Of a DNA stretch of 64,000 nt, positions 39,181-46,866 are shown one piece after another (position 1 is the stretch's first letter; every line of letters begins with the position of its first letter). The DNA is from Staphylospora marina (GTDB taxonomy: Bacteria > Bacillota > Bacilli > Thermoactinomycetales > Thermoactinomycetaceae). The position numbers and the translations under genes are program-made. The DNA lies in the NCBI RefSeq assembly GCF_003856495.1, contig NZ_CP034118.1, positions 786,001 to 850,000 on the forward strand. The letters are read 5' to 3'. The notes beneath the pieces were generated by a model. It ran no database searches. It saw only the letters and a list, made by a program, of their open reading frames with translations, and was not told the DNA's origin.

Positions 39181-39378
39181 ATGCCGAAAATGAAGACGAA
39201 ACGCGCTGCAGCCAAGCGCTTCAAGAAAACCGGTACCGGCAAAATCAAACGCCGTCATGCCTTCAAAAACCACTTGCTGGAGGGCAAAACTTCCAAGCGC
39301 AAACGTCGCCTGTCCGGCAGTGCCATCGTGCATTCCGGTGACGTGAAACGCATCAAGGACCTGATCTCCTACATGTAA
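39181..39378 (+). CDS. rpmI: 50S ribosomal protein L35
   Basis: 65-residue, very basic ribosomal protein, [20 protein letters not shown] at the start and KRKRRLSG in the middle. It is 18 bp behind infC with GGAGGAGG before its ATG, inside the conserved infC-rpmI-rplT operon. Confidence 0.97.
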   Translation: MPKMKTKRAAAKRFKKTGTGKIKRRHAFKNHLLEGKTSKRKRRLSGSAIVHSGDVKRIKDLISYM

Positions 39379-39420
39379 TTTCGTGACGAGACAGTGTGTT
39401 AACTTCAGGAGGGATTCGCA

Positions 39421-39771
39421 GTGAGAGTTAAAGGTGGTTACGTGACTCGCCGTCGCCGCAAAAAAATCCTGAAACTGGCGAAGGGCTACTTCGGTTCCAA
39501 ACATCGTCTGTTCCGGACCGCGAAACAGCAAGTGATGAAGTCGCTGATGTATGCGTACCGTGACCGTCGTCAGCGCAAACGCGACTTCCGCAAACTTTGG
39601 ATCGCCCGGATCAATGCGGCTGCCCGCATCAACGGCATGTCCTACAGCCGTTTCATGCATGGTCTGAAACGGGCCGGCGTGGACATCAACCGCAAAATGC
39701 TCGCCGAACTGGCCGTGACCGATGCCAAGGCTTTCGCCGATCTGGTGTCCGTCGCCAAGAACGCGAAGTAA
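39421..39771 (+). CDS. rplT: 50S ribosomal protein L20
   Basis: 116-residue ribosome assembly protein, [20 protein letters not shown] at the start, with a long basic N-terminal extension that binds 23S rRNA. GTG 39421 follows GGAGGG. In Bacillus it also represses its own operon through the leader that lies here at 38460-38617. Confidence 0.97.
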   Translation: MRVKGGYVTRRRRKKILKLAKGYFGSKHRLFRTAKQQVMKSLMYAYRDRRQRKRDFRKLWIARINAAARINGMSYSRFMHGLKRAGVDINRKMLAELAVTDAKAFADLVSVAKNAK

Positions 39772-39782
39772 TCGCATCACAT

Positions 39783-39818
39783 AAAAAACCCGTACGGTTT
39801 ATCCGTACGGGTTTTTTT
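39783..39818. terminator. Bidirectional terminator between rplT and the MFS gene
   Basis: AACCCGTACGG (39787-39797) pairs perfectly with CCGTACGGGTT (39803-39813); A-runs precede and T-runs follow, so it serves both converging genes. Confidence 0.9.
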
Positions 39819-39827
39819 ATGGTTGTT

Positions 39828-41438
39828 TCAGGAAACGACTTCGACCGACGCGTTTTCCTCTTCCCGGGAGGTGTCGGCGTCATCCCGGTTGGTGGTCTTC
39901 AGCGGCACTTCGCGGACCAAGAAAGACAAAACCGTGGCCGCCAATACCAGGAAACAACCGATCAGGAACACATCATGCAGGGAGGCAGCCATCGCCTCTT
40001 TGAACAACTGAATCATCTTGTCAAACAGCTGCACCGCGGGTTCGGGAAGAGATTCCCGGATTTTTTCCAGCTCGGCATGATTCATGAGCACATTCGGGTC
40101 CTGGATGGCCGGAGTCTGGATGGCGCCGGCAGAGCGGTTGGCCGAAAGATGGGCCATTTTCTCCTGCAATTGGGACTGCATGGAGGAGCCCATGATGTAA
40201 CCCATGACGGAAACTCCGATCGTTCCTCCCAATTGCCGGAACAGCTGGACCGCGGAAGTGGCCACTCCCAGATGACGGTGTTCCACCGCATTTTGCACGG
40301 TCAGGGTGAACACGGGAAAGCTGGTGCCGAGACCGAGTCCCACCACCGTCAAGGGGAGAATGACCTCCAGGTTTTCCGCATCGACGGGGAGACGGGTCAA
40401 CAGAAACATGCCTGCCGCCATGACGAAGAGACCGATGATCGCCATTCGTTTGTATTTGCCGGTTCGGGTCATCCATTGTCCCGCGAAAATACTGGCAATC
40501 ACCATGCCCAGCGTGAGCGGCATCGTCAGCAAACTGGAAGCGGTCGCCGATTTGCCCATGACACCCTGAATGAAGAACGGAGCGTACATGATGGTTCCGA
40601 ACATGCCCATGCCGGTCAGGAAGTTGACCACATTGGACAGGGTGAACACGGAGTTTTTGAACATGCCGAGCGGAAGCACCGGACTGGCCGCTTTTCTTTC
40701 GACCAGAAGAAACAGCACCAGGGAAAGGGCAGCTGCGCCGAACAGTCCCAGAATCATGGCGGAATCCCAGGCATATTCCTTTCCGGCCCAGGAGAAAGCG
40801 AGCAGAATGGGGACGATCACCGAAGTGAGCAGCACCGATCCGGCGATGTCCACGCTTCCTTCTTCCGTGTTCCGGATCCCCGGGAAGAGTTTCCAGATCA
40901 ACACCCATGCCACGATTCCGAACGGCAGGAAGATCCAGAAACACCAGTGCCAATCGAAATGATCCACGATATACCCGCCGATTGTGGGGCCGATGATGCT
41001 GGAAAAGCCGAAGATGCCGCTCATGATCCCCTGCCAGCGACCGCGCTGCCGGGGAGGGAACAGGTCACCCACGGCCGCGAAGGCGGTGGACATGATCACG
41101 CCGCCCCCGAGTCCCTGCAGTCCGCGCCAGATGATCAGCTGGATGATGTCCTTGGAGGTGCCGCACAGGAAAGATCCGAGAATGAAGATGCACAGCCCGA
41201 TGAGCAAAAGCGGCTTGCGGCCGAAAATGTCGGACAGTTTTCCGGCGAGGATGGCCGTCACGCTGGAGGTCAGCATGTAGATGGTGAAAACCCATTGAAA
41301 GTAATCCATGCCGTTGAGTTTGGAGATGATGATGGGCATGATGTTGCCGATAATGGTTTGATTGAGTGCCGCAAACAGCATGGAAGCCATGATCGCCATC
41401 ATGATGGCGGTTTTCTGTTTGGATGTGAGATGTTCCAC
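39828..41438 (-). CDS. DHA2-family drug efflux MFS transporter (EmrB/QacA type)
   Basis: 536-residue membrane protein with 14 predicted segments. MFS motif A is GKLSDIFGRKPLLLIG near residue 66, motif B is WRGLQGLGGGVI near 104, and the antiporter motif C is GPTIGGYIVDH. These point to proton-coupled drug export. The start is GTG 41438. It follows the MarR gene by 45 bp on the same strand, so the two form an operon whose regulator probably responds to substrates of the pump. Confidence 0.88.
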   Translation of the reverse strand: MEHLTSKQKTAIMMAIMASMLFAALNQTIIGNIMPIIISKLNGMDYFQWVFTIYMLTSSVTAILAGKLSDIFGRKPLLLIGLCIFILGSFLCGTSKDIIQLIIWRGLQGLGGGVIMSTAFAAVGDLFPPRQRGRWQGIMSGIFGFSSIIGPTIGGYIVDHFDWHWCFWIFLPFGIVAWVLIWKLFPGIRNTEEGSVDIAGSVLLTSVIVPILLAFSWAGKEYAWDSAMILGLFGAAALSLVLFLLVERKAASPVLPLGMFKNSVFTLSNVVNFLTGMGMFGTIMYAPFFIQGVMGKSATASSLLTMPLTLGMVIASIFAGQWMTRTGKYKRMAIIGLFVMAAGMFLLTRLPVDAENLEVILPLTVVGLGLGTSFPVFTLTVQNAVEHRHLGVATSAVQLFRQLGGTIGVSVMGYIMGSSMQSQLQEKMAHLSANRSAGAIQTPAIQDPNVLMNHAELEKIRESLPEPAVQLFDKMIQLFKEAMAASLHDVFLIGCFLVLAATVLSFLVREVPLKTTNRDDADTSREEENASVEVVS

Positions 41439-41483
41439 GTGTAAGACCCCGTTTCGTTCAAGTCTGTCGGATTGGTGTACGTA

Positions 41484-41900
41484 TCAGCGAAGCTTGTGCA
41501 GCAAATCGCACAGCTTTCGAAGGTCCCCGTCGCTCAGGGGCTCAAATCTCTCCAACAAGTATTTCCGCTTTTTTTCGGACAGCTCTTCGACCAATGCCCG
41601 TCCCTGTTCCGTCAGATGGAGTTCGACCACCCGTTTGTCCGATTGGGAGCGGATGCGCTGCACCAGTCGTTTTTTGACCAGTTGATCGACCACGTGGGTG
41701 ATGTGGCTGACGGACACTTCAAATTCCTGAGCGATTTCCGTGACGATTCTGGGGCTCTTCCGTGCAAGAAGCTTGAGCACGCCGAATTCCGCCCCGTTGA
41801 TGCGGTCACCGAAAATCACCGACATCTCTTTTCTCATGGTACGCAGGGCCAACCGAAAACATTGCTCCAATTCGGAAATGAGATCCATACGGTCTTGCAT
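41484..41900 (-). CDS. MarR-family transcriptional regulator
   Basis: 138-residue winged-helix regulator. HTH region is EFEVSVSHITHVVDQLVKK and the wing is RSQSDKRVVELHLTEQG; both are standard MarR. The ATG at 41900 is chosen from two close ATG codons because AAGGAG is eight bases before it. It precedes and probably represses the efflux gene and itself through the A+T-rich inverted repeat in its promoter (41925-41947). Confidence 0.88.
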   Translation of the reverse strand: MQDRMDLISELEQCFRLALRTMRKEMSVIFGDRINGAEFGVLKLLARKSPRIVTEIAQEFEVSVSHITHVVDQLVKKRLVQRIRSQSDKRVVELHLTEQGRALVEELSEKKRKYLLERFEPLSDGDLRKLCDLLHKLR

Positions 41901-41924
41901 GGGCATGGCTCCTTTTGGAACACG

Positions 41925-41987
41925 TTTATTTAACAAGGTGAAATAAAAGACGGGATTTATTATACCGTTTTGCACAAGATCAGGCAA
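41925..41987 (-). promoter_or_regulatory. Promoter and operator of the MarR-MFS operon
   Basis: On the minus strand TTGCCT (41987-41982), 17-bp spacer, TATAAT (41964-41959). Downstream, TTTATTT (41925-41931) and AAATAAA (41941-41947) form a 7-bp inverted repeat with a 9-base centre, a plausible MarR operator. From 41988 to 42132 nothing else was seen. Confidence 0.65.
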
Positions 41988-42132
41988 TCGGCAGAAAGAC
42001 TTGGAAGAGGCGATCGATCCGGCCCTTTCCCGCGGATCATGATCTTCCGAACGGATCTTCCTTTCGAACACGATTCCCGGCAAGACCGGGGGTTTCCCGG
42101 ACGGGGTGAGTCGCTCTTGCGGGGCGAGGCAC

Positions 42133-42160
42133 TTGTCAAAGACATCATTGCGAATATAGA
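42133..42160 (+). promoter_or_regulatory. Promoter of the DsbA/DsbB-like pair
   Basis: TTGTCA (42133-42138), 16-bp spacer, TATAGA (42155-42160). Confidence 0.55.
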
Positions 42161-42208
42161 AATTTTGTGTCGCTTCCTGTAACATGAGAAAGGAGGAGTG
42201 AGGAAACG

Positions 42209-42895
42209 ATGACCCCCAAGAAGAAAAAATCTTCAATCTTTGACATGCAGACGTTGATTGTTTTGACGTTGGTCCTGTTCGTCGGGTTGGGAGTGTACGC
42301 GATCTTTCAGTCCGTCGGTCAAACGGGTGAGACGGATGCTCCCCCGCTGACCGGTGTGGATCCTTCCGCCCATCCCACGATCGGACAGGCTTCCGCTCCC
42401 GTGAAACTGGTGGAATTCGGCGACTTCAAGTGCCCCGCGTGCAAAATGTTCCATGATTCGATCTGGCCGGTGATCAAAAAAGAATACATTGATACCGGAA
42501 AAGCTCAGATGACGTTTGTCAATTTCCAGTTCATCGGACCGGATTCGATCACGGCGGGCATGGCGGGTGAGGCCGTATACAGGCAAAATCCCGACGCATT
42601 CTGGAAATTCTACGAGGCCGTGTACGCCAATCAGGGTGAGGAAAGCAAGCAATGGGCCACTCCCGAATTCCTGACCGACCTGATCCGGAAACACGTTCCG
42701 GAAGTGGACGCGGACAAGGTGGCGCAAGATCTTGCCGCCAAGACTCATGAAAAAGACGTGTTGGATGACAATCGACTCGCACAGAAAAATCAAATCGACG
42801 GTGTTCCGGCGGTGTATGTGAACGGCAAAAAGGTGAACGGGCTCGATCTGAACGAATTGAAAGCCGCGATTGAGAAAGAGTTGAACGGAAAATGA
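42209..42895 (+). CDS. Membrane-anchored DsbA-family thiol oxidoreductase (BdbD-like)
   Basis: 228-residue protein with a basic N-terminus, one membrane segment (residues about 15-33) and an external thioredoxin/DsbA domain. The active site is FKCPACKMF (CPAC) near residue 77 and the cis-Pro loop is GVPAVYVNG near 207. It introduces disulfides into exported proteins. ATG 42209 follows GGAGGAG. It overlaps the DsbB-like gene by 4 bp (ATGA), the classical oxidase pair. Confidence 0.9.
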   Translation: MTPKKKKSSIFDMQTLIVLTLVLFVGLGVYAIFQSVGQTGETDAPPLTGVDPSAHPTIGQASAPVKLVEFGDFKCPACKMFHDSIWPVIKKEYIDTGKAQMTFVNFQFIGPDSITAGMAGEAVYRQNPDAFWKFYEAVYANQGEESKQWATPEFLTDLIRKHVPEVDADKVAQDLAAKTHEKDVLDDNRLAQKNQIDGVPAVYVNGKKVNGLDLNELKAAIEKELNGK

Positions 42896-43332
42896 CCGAT
42901 ACCCGTCCGGAGAATGAGGGAACCCTGTTTGAACGAGCAGGGGTGTATCTGGCTTGGGTGACCGCTTTGGCGGCCACCGGAGGCAGTCTGTATTTCAGTG
43001 AAATCCTGGGCTTCATTCCGTGTTCGCTCTGCTGGGTTCAACGCATTTTCATGTACCCCCTGGCCATTGTGCTGGGGATCGCTGCGTACCGCCGGGACCG
43101 CTCCATCATCCCGTATGCGTTGCCGCTGTCGGTGATCGGTGGCTGTGTTTCGCTGTTTCATTATCTGCTGCAGAAGGTTCCGTCGATGGCGTTGACCTTC
43201 CCGTGCAGGGTGGGAGTCCCCTGCTCCCAGAATTACATCGACTGGTTCGGTTTCATCACCATTCCTTTTCTCGCATTGACGGCATTCATCATGATCACGG
43301 TGTTCCTTTGGCTCGCCCGTGAGCGGGGGTGA
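42892..43332 (+). CDS. Disulfide bond formation protein, DsbB/BdbC family
   Basis: 146-residue membrane protein with four predicted segments. The first redox pair is in IPCSLCWVQRIF (CXXC) near residue 42 and the second in CRVGVPC near residue 104. It reoxidises the DsbA-like partner with menaquinone. Start overlaps the upstream stop, so both are made together. Length and motifs fit BdbC rather than Gram-negative DsbB. Confidence 0.9.
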   Translation: MTDTRPENEGTLFERAGVYLAWVTALAATGGSLYFSEILGFIPCSLCWVQRIFMYPLAIVLGIAAYRRDRSIIPYALPLSVIGGCVSLFHYLLQKVPSMALTFPCRVGVPCSQNYIDWFGFITIPFLALTAFIMITVFLWLARERG

Positions 43333-43455
43333 AGGAAGACCGGTTCGCCGCCGGCGAAAAAGGGCTCTTGCCCCCGGTGATTGGTCCAACCTTCGTGGCT
43401 CACGTCTCCATAGCATGTGGATGGAAGGATCCGGAATTGGAAAGGAGTGGAGTTC

Positions 43456-43608
43456 GTGAGCAAGGGTCTGGGCTTTGGCGGGTTCGGAGGATTCGGACTT
43501 GGATGGATCGCCGTGGCGATCATCATCATCCTGTTGATCTGCTGCTTTGCCTTCTGGGGTTTCTGGGGAGGCGGCTGGTTCGGTCCGGGGTTCGGATTTG
43601 GATGGTAA
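43456..43608 (+). CDS. YjcZ-like miniprotein
   Basis: 50-residue protein with Gly/Phe-rich ends (GFGGFGGFG, GGGWFGPGFGFGW) flanking one membrane helix IAVAIIIILLICCFAFWG. This is the pattern of YjcZ-family sporulation proteins. GTG 43456 follows AAAGGAGTGG. It is preceded by 120 bases without another gene and followed by a terminator. A sporulation role is inferred from family only. Confidence 0.7.
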   Translation: MSKGLGFGGFGGFGLGWIAVAIIIILLICCFAFWGFWGGGWFGPGFGFGW

Positions 43609-43621
43609 AACCGGTTTGCGG

Positions 43622-43665
43622 AAAAAACCCGCTCGATTCCCTTGGGAAGAGCGGGCTTTCCTTTT
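43622..43665. terminator. Bidirectional terminator between the YjcZ-like gene and sspI
   Basis: CCCGCTC (43628-43634) pairs with GAGCGGG (43649-43655). A six-A run lies to the left and CTTTCCTTTT to the right; the minus-strand side is the stronger, serving sspI. Confidence 0.8.
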
Positions 43666-43882
43666 ATGACCGGGCAGCGGGAATGTTGTCGTGAAGTGTT
43701 TGGATCATCCGGTTTTTGTCGGATTCGGGGCTGTTTTTCCAGATGACCTCAAACAGCACTCCGAGACCGGGAAGGAATTTTTCTTCCCGCTGTTGAATCG
43801 AATCGTTCACCAAATTCACCAGATCCTGGCTGTTCATGCCGGTCAGATTGCGGATGACAGCGCCGCGGATGTCGAAATTCAT
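43664..43882 (-). CDS. sspI: Small acid-soluble spore protein SspI
   Basis: 72-residue spore protein. MNFDIRGAVIRNLTG at the start and LPGLGVLFEVIWKNS in the middle match SspI, a minor forespore SASP. ATG 43882 is preferred over 43927 because AAAGGAGG lies before it and the family begins here. The sspI-ysgA-pheS neighbourhood is that of Bacillus, here with a ktr gene added. No clear sigma-G promoter was found upstream. Confidence 0.92.
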   Translation of the reverse strand: MNFDIRGAVIRNLTGMNSQDLVNLVNDSIQQREEKFLPGLGVLFEVIWKNSPESDKNRMIQTLHDNIPAARS

Positions 43883-43993
43883 TCGTTCGCCCTCCTTTTT
43901 GACATATCTTGCGTGGAAAAAATCCACTTTATCCCCGATGATGGGTTATCCTAGTCCATGTGACATTGCGTCCCTTGCTTTGGAGGTGCAAAC

Positions 43994-44662
43994 GTGAGCA
44001 AGACTTTTGCAATCATCGGACTCGGACGTTTCGGAGGGAGCGTGGCGAGAACGCTTCATGCGATGGGCCACGAAGTGCTGGCCATCGACAAGGATCCGGA
44101 GAGGGTGCAGGCACTCGCCCAGGAGGTTGCCCATGCCGTCGAGGCGGACACCACAGACGAACATGCCCTCAAGGCACTCGGCATCCGCAATTTCGACGTG
44201 GTGGTGGTGGCCATCGGCAATGACATCCAGGCGAGCATCCTGACCACTTTGATTCTGAAGGAAATGGGTGTTTCCAACATTGTGGTCAAGGCGACCAATG
44301 AATTGCACGGAAAAGTGTTGATGAAAATCGGTGCGGACAAAGTGGTCTTTCCCGAACGGGACATGGGGGTCCGCCTGGTGCACAGTCTCATTTCCCCCAA
44401 TATCCTGGAATTCATTGAGTTGTCCGAAGATCATTCGATGGTGGAAATCGTGGCCGGGGAATTTTTCAAGGGCAAAACGCTCCAGCAACTTGACATCCGG
44501 CGCCGGTTCGGGTGCAACGTGATGGCCATCAAAAGCGGAGACCGTTTCAACATCGCTCCGTCCGCCAATGATGTGATTCACGAAGGAGACATGCTGGTGG
44601 TCATCGGGCACAACCGGGATCTGCAAAAACTTCAGAAGGCGGCTGACGAACATGATGCATGA
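43994..44662 (+). CDS. K+ uptake regulatory subunit KtrA/KtrC (RCK domain)
   Basis: 222-residue cytosolic gating subunit of a Ktr potassium channel. The RCK-N domain starts FAIIGLGRFGGSVARTL with the nucleotide-binding GXGXXG and the Asp in AIDKDPERV; an RCK-C domain follows from about residue 135, ending MLVVIGHNRDLQKLQ. In Bacillus the RCK-C domain binds c-di-AMP. GTG 43994 follows TTGGAGGTG. No KtrB/KtrD membrane subunit is adjacent. It overlaps ysgA by 11 bp. Confidence 0.9.
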   Translation: MSKTFAIIGLGRFGGSVARTLHAMGHEVLAIDKDPERVQALAQEVAHAVEADTTDEHALKALGIRNFDVVVVAIGNDIQASILTTLILKEMGVSNIVVKATNELHGKVLMKIGADKVVFPERDMGVRLVHSLISPNILEFIELSEDHSMVEIVAGEFFKGKTLQQLDIRRRFGCNVMAIKSGDRFNIAPSANDVIHEGDMLVVIGHNRDLQKLQKAADEHDA

Positions 44663-45470
44663 ACCGGCAAGGATTTCTTCACCGCGAAACGAACATGTCA
44701 AACGATGGAAAAAATTGCACTCCCGAAAGGGCAGGGAGCGCAACGGCACATTTCTGGCGGAAGGAGAACATCTGGTTCGGGAAGCGTTGGCTGCAAATCT
44801 CGGGACGGTGTCGGTCATGGTGCGGAAGGACAAGCTGCCGACATGGAAATCCCTCGCCGAAGAGGCGGCGGCAAAAGGAGCCCGTGTGTACGTGCTGGAC
44901 GAACCGTTGTTCGACGGAATTGCCGAAACGGAGAACCCGCAGGGGATCTCCGCGGAAGTTCGCTTTCCGGTCTGGGATGCGGACCTCTTGATTTCCCGGG
45001 AAGGCTCGGGGACGTATCTGCTTTTGGACCGCATTCAGGATCCGGGCAATCTCGGTACCTTGCTCAGAACGGCGCTGGCTGCCGGCGTAAGCGGAGTTTG
45101 GCTGGGCAAGGGAACCGTTGACGCGTTCAATGCCAAAGTGCTCCGTTCCGCGATGGGAGCCGTTTTCAGATTGCCTTTGGTGCATGAACCGCTGGATGTG
45201 GCCATGAATAAACTCAAGGCTTCCGGCGTGACGGTGGTCACGACGTCCCCCCATGCGGGTCGGTGGCATTTTGACTGTGATTACCCGGAAAAAGTGGCTT
45301 TTCTGCTGGGAAATGAAGGACAGGGCGTCGATCCGGAACTGGCCGCGAAAGCGGATGTGGGCGTGAAGATTCCCATGCCGGGAGGAACCGAATCCCTCAA
45401 TGTCTCCGTGACCGGTGCGGTACTCCTCTACGAACGGGTTCGCCGGATGTATGCGGCACAGGGCGGATGA
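44652..45470 (+). CDS. ysgA: SPOUT-class rRNA/tRNA 2'-O-methyltransferase YsgA
   Basis: 272-residue TrmH-family methyltransferase with a trefoil knot. The three motifs are LDRIQDPGNLGTLLRTA, FLLGNEGQGVDPE and IPMPGGTESLNVSVTGAVLL. An N-terminal substrate-binding region precedes them (RISSPRNEHVKRWKKL). The neighbourhood upstream of pheS identifies the YsgA orthologue; the modified nucleotide is not proven here. ATG 44652 lies inside the end of the ktr gene. Confidence 0.9.
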   Translation: MMHEPARISSPRNEHVKRWKKLHSRKGRERNGTFLAEGEHLVREALAANLGTVSVMVRKDKLPTWKSLAEEAAAKGARVYVLDEPLFDGIAETENPQGISAEVRFPVWDADLLISREGSGTYLLLDRIQDPGNLGTLLRTALAAGVSGVWLGKGTVDAFNAKVLRSAMGAVFRLPLVHEPLDVAMNKLKASGVTVVTTSPHAGRWHFDCDYPEKVAFLLGNEGQGVDPELAAKADVGVKIPMPGGTESLNVSVTGAVLLYERVRRMYAAQGG

Positions 45471-45473
45471 CTC

Positions 45474-45519
45474 TGGTCAGAGAGACGGCATTTTGGTAAG
45501 ATGAATGGTAGCCATTCAT
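45474..45519 (+). promoter_or_regulatory. Promoter of pheST with a palindrome at the start site
   Basis: TGGTCA (45474-45479), 17-bp spacer, TAAGAT (45497-45502), with extended -10 TGG, as in the infC promoter. ATGAATGG (45501-45508) and CCATTCAT (45512-45519) form a perfect inverted repeat with a 3-base centre covering the predicted start. Confidence 0.55.
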
Positions 45520-45559
45520 CCATGCATTGGTTTGATTTGGGAATCATCCATCCATAGCG

Positions 45560-45816
45560 TCAATTGCGATGAACGGGAGGAGTAAGCAGCTCGTGCCATG
45601 ACAGGGAGGAGATGCCGCGACTGAGAGCACTCCATGGACCACGGCTGCCGAAGTTCGCCCGGAAGCAGACCCCTGAACGGAAGCATGGCTTCCCGGTAGG
45701 GGGATCCGGTACCCGGCCGTTATCGGTGTCGAGTGGGAAAACGCATGACCGCGTGTGTTTTCCAAGAAGGGTGGTACCGCGAAATCTCTTCGTCCCTTTG
45801 GGCGCAGGGATTTTTT
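45560..45816 (+). promoter_or_regulatory. T-box riboswitch (phenylalanyl-tRNA) upstream of pheS
   Basis: T-box core AAGAAGGGTGGTACCGCG lies at 45764-45781. A terminator with the loop TTTG follows (45782-45810) and runs into TTTTTTT. A Phe codon TTC at 45654-45656, followed by a purine, is the probable specifier. UGGU in the core matches the ACCA end of the tRNA-Phe encoded at 32800-32875. The 377 bases between ysgA and pheS hold this and the promoter. Confidence 0.92.
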
Positions 45817-45847
45817 TATTTTGTTGTTGAGGAAAGGAGAGAACAGG

Positions 45848-46849
45848 ATGCGCGAACGATTGGAAATGTTGAAGCAGGAAGCGGTCGCCGCGATCTCGGA
45901 AGCGACCCGTCTTGAAGAGCTCCGGGACATCCGCGTGCGGTATTTGGGGAAAAAGGGAGAGCTGACGTCCGTTCTCCGCGGAATGGGCTCCCTGCCTCCG
46001 GAAGAACGTCCGGTGATCGGCGGAGTGGCCAACGAAGTGCGCCAGGTGCTGGAAAGCCGGCTGCAGGAAAAAGAGGCATGGCTGGAAGAAGCGGCCCTGG
46101 AGGAGAGATTGGCCTCGGAGCGGATCGACGTCACTTTGCCGGGCATGAATCCGGCAACGGGATCTCTTCATCCGCTCAACCTGGTGTTGGAGCAAATCGA
46201 GGACATTTTCACCGGTCTCGGCTTCCAGGTGGCGGAAGGGCCGGAAGTGGAAGTGGACCGGTACAACTTCGAAGCACTCAATCTTCCCAAAGATCATCCG
46301 GCGCGTGACATGCAGGATTCGTTCTACATCACCCCGGAAATTCTTCTTCGCACCCATACGTCGCCCGTTCAGGTTCGCGTGATGGAATCGCGGGAAGGAA
46401 CGGTTCCGATCCGGATCATTTGTCCGGGCAAAGTGTACCGGCGGGACGACGATGATGCGACCCATTCGCACCAATTCACTCAGATCGAGGGGCTCATGGT
46501 GGACACCCATGTGTCGATGAGCGAGCTCCACGGCGTGTTGCTGGCGTTCATTGAACAGATGTTCGGTGCGGGAACCGAAATGAGATTGCGCCCGAGTTAC
46601 TTCCCGTTCACGGAACCGAGCGTTGAGGTGGACATTTTCCATCCGGAAAAGGGCTGGGTGGAAATCTTGGGAGCCGGCATGGTTCATCCCCGCGTGCTGG
46701 AAAGAGCGGGATACGATCCGGAGCAGGTGTCGGGCTTTGCGTTCGGCATGGGAGCGGAACGGATCGCCATGCTGAAATACGGCATTGACGACATTCGCCA
46801 TTTTTACAACAACGACTTGCGCTTCCTGCGCCAGTTTCGGTCCGAGTGA
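45848..46849 (+). CDS. pheS: Phenylalanine--tRNA ligase alpha subunit PheS
   Basis: 333-residue catalytic subunit of the alpha2-beta2 enzyme. An N-terminal coiled coil (about 1-85) binds tRNA; class II motif 2 is [19 protein letters not shown] and motif 3 is [20 protein letters not shown] 45848 follows AAAGGAGAG. It is under T-box control and is followed by pheT after 17 bp. Confidence 0.97.
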   Translation: MRERLEMLKQEAVAAISEATRLEELRDIRVRYLGKKGELTSVLRGMGSLPPEERPVIGGVANEVRQVLESRLQEKEAWLEEAALEERLASERIDVTLPGMNPATGSLHPLNLVLEQIEDIFTGLGFQVAEGPEVEVDRYNFEALNLPKDHPARDMQDSFYITPEILLRTHTSPVQVRVMESREGTVPIRIICPGKVYRRDDDDATHSHQFTQIEGLMVDTHVSMSELHGVLLAFIEQMFGAGTEMRLRPSYFPFTEPSVEVDIFHPEKGWVEILGAGMVHPRVLERAGYDPEQVSGFAFGMGAERIAMLKYGIDDIRHFYNNDLRFLRQFRSE

Positions 46850-46866
46850 GGAAGGAGTGACGACTC

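Noticed and set aside
39597-41444. 615-codon open frame on the plus strand opposite the MFS gene
   Set aside because: Its product is low-complexity, His/Gln/Asp-rich and hydrophilic, a typical antisense shadow of a membrane protein gene. The minus-strand protein has all MFS motifs.
43883-43993. Sigma-G promoter for sspI
   Set aside because: Expected for this gene, but no CATNNTA box at proper distance from a GNATR box was found on the minus strand.
45501-45519. FadR box before the pheST T-box
   Set aside because: The arms resemble FadR half-sites but the centre is one base short and pheST is not a fatty-acid gene. Kept as an unexplained palindrome.
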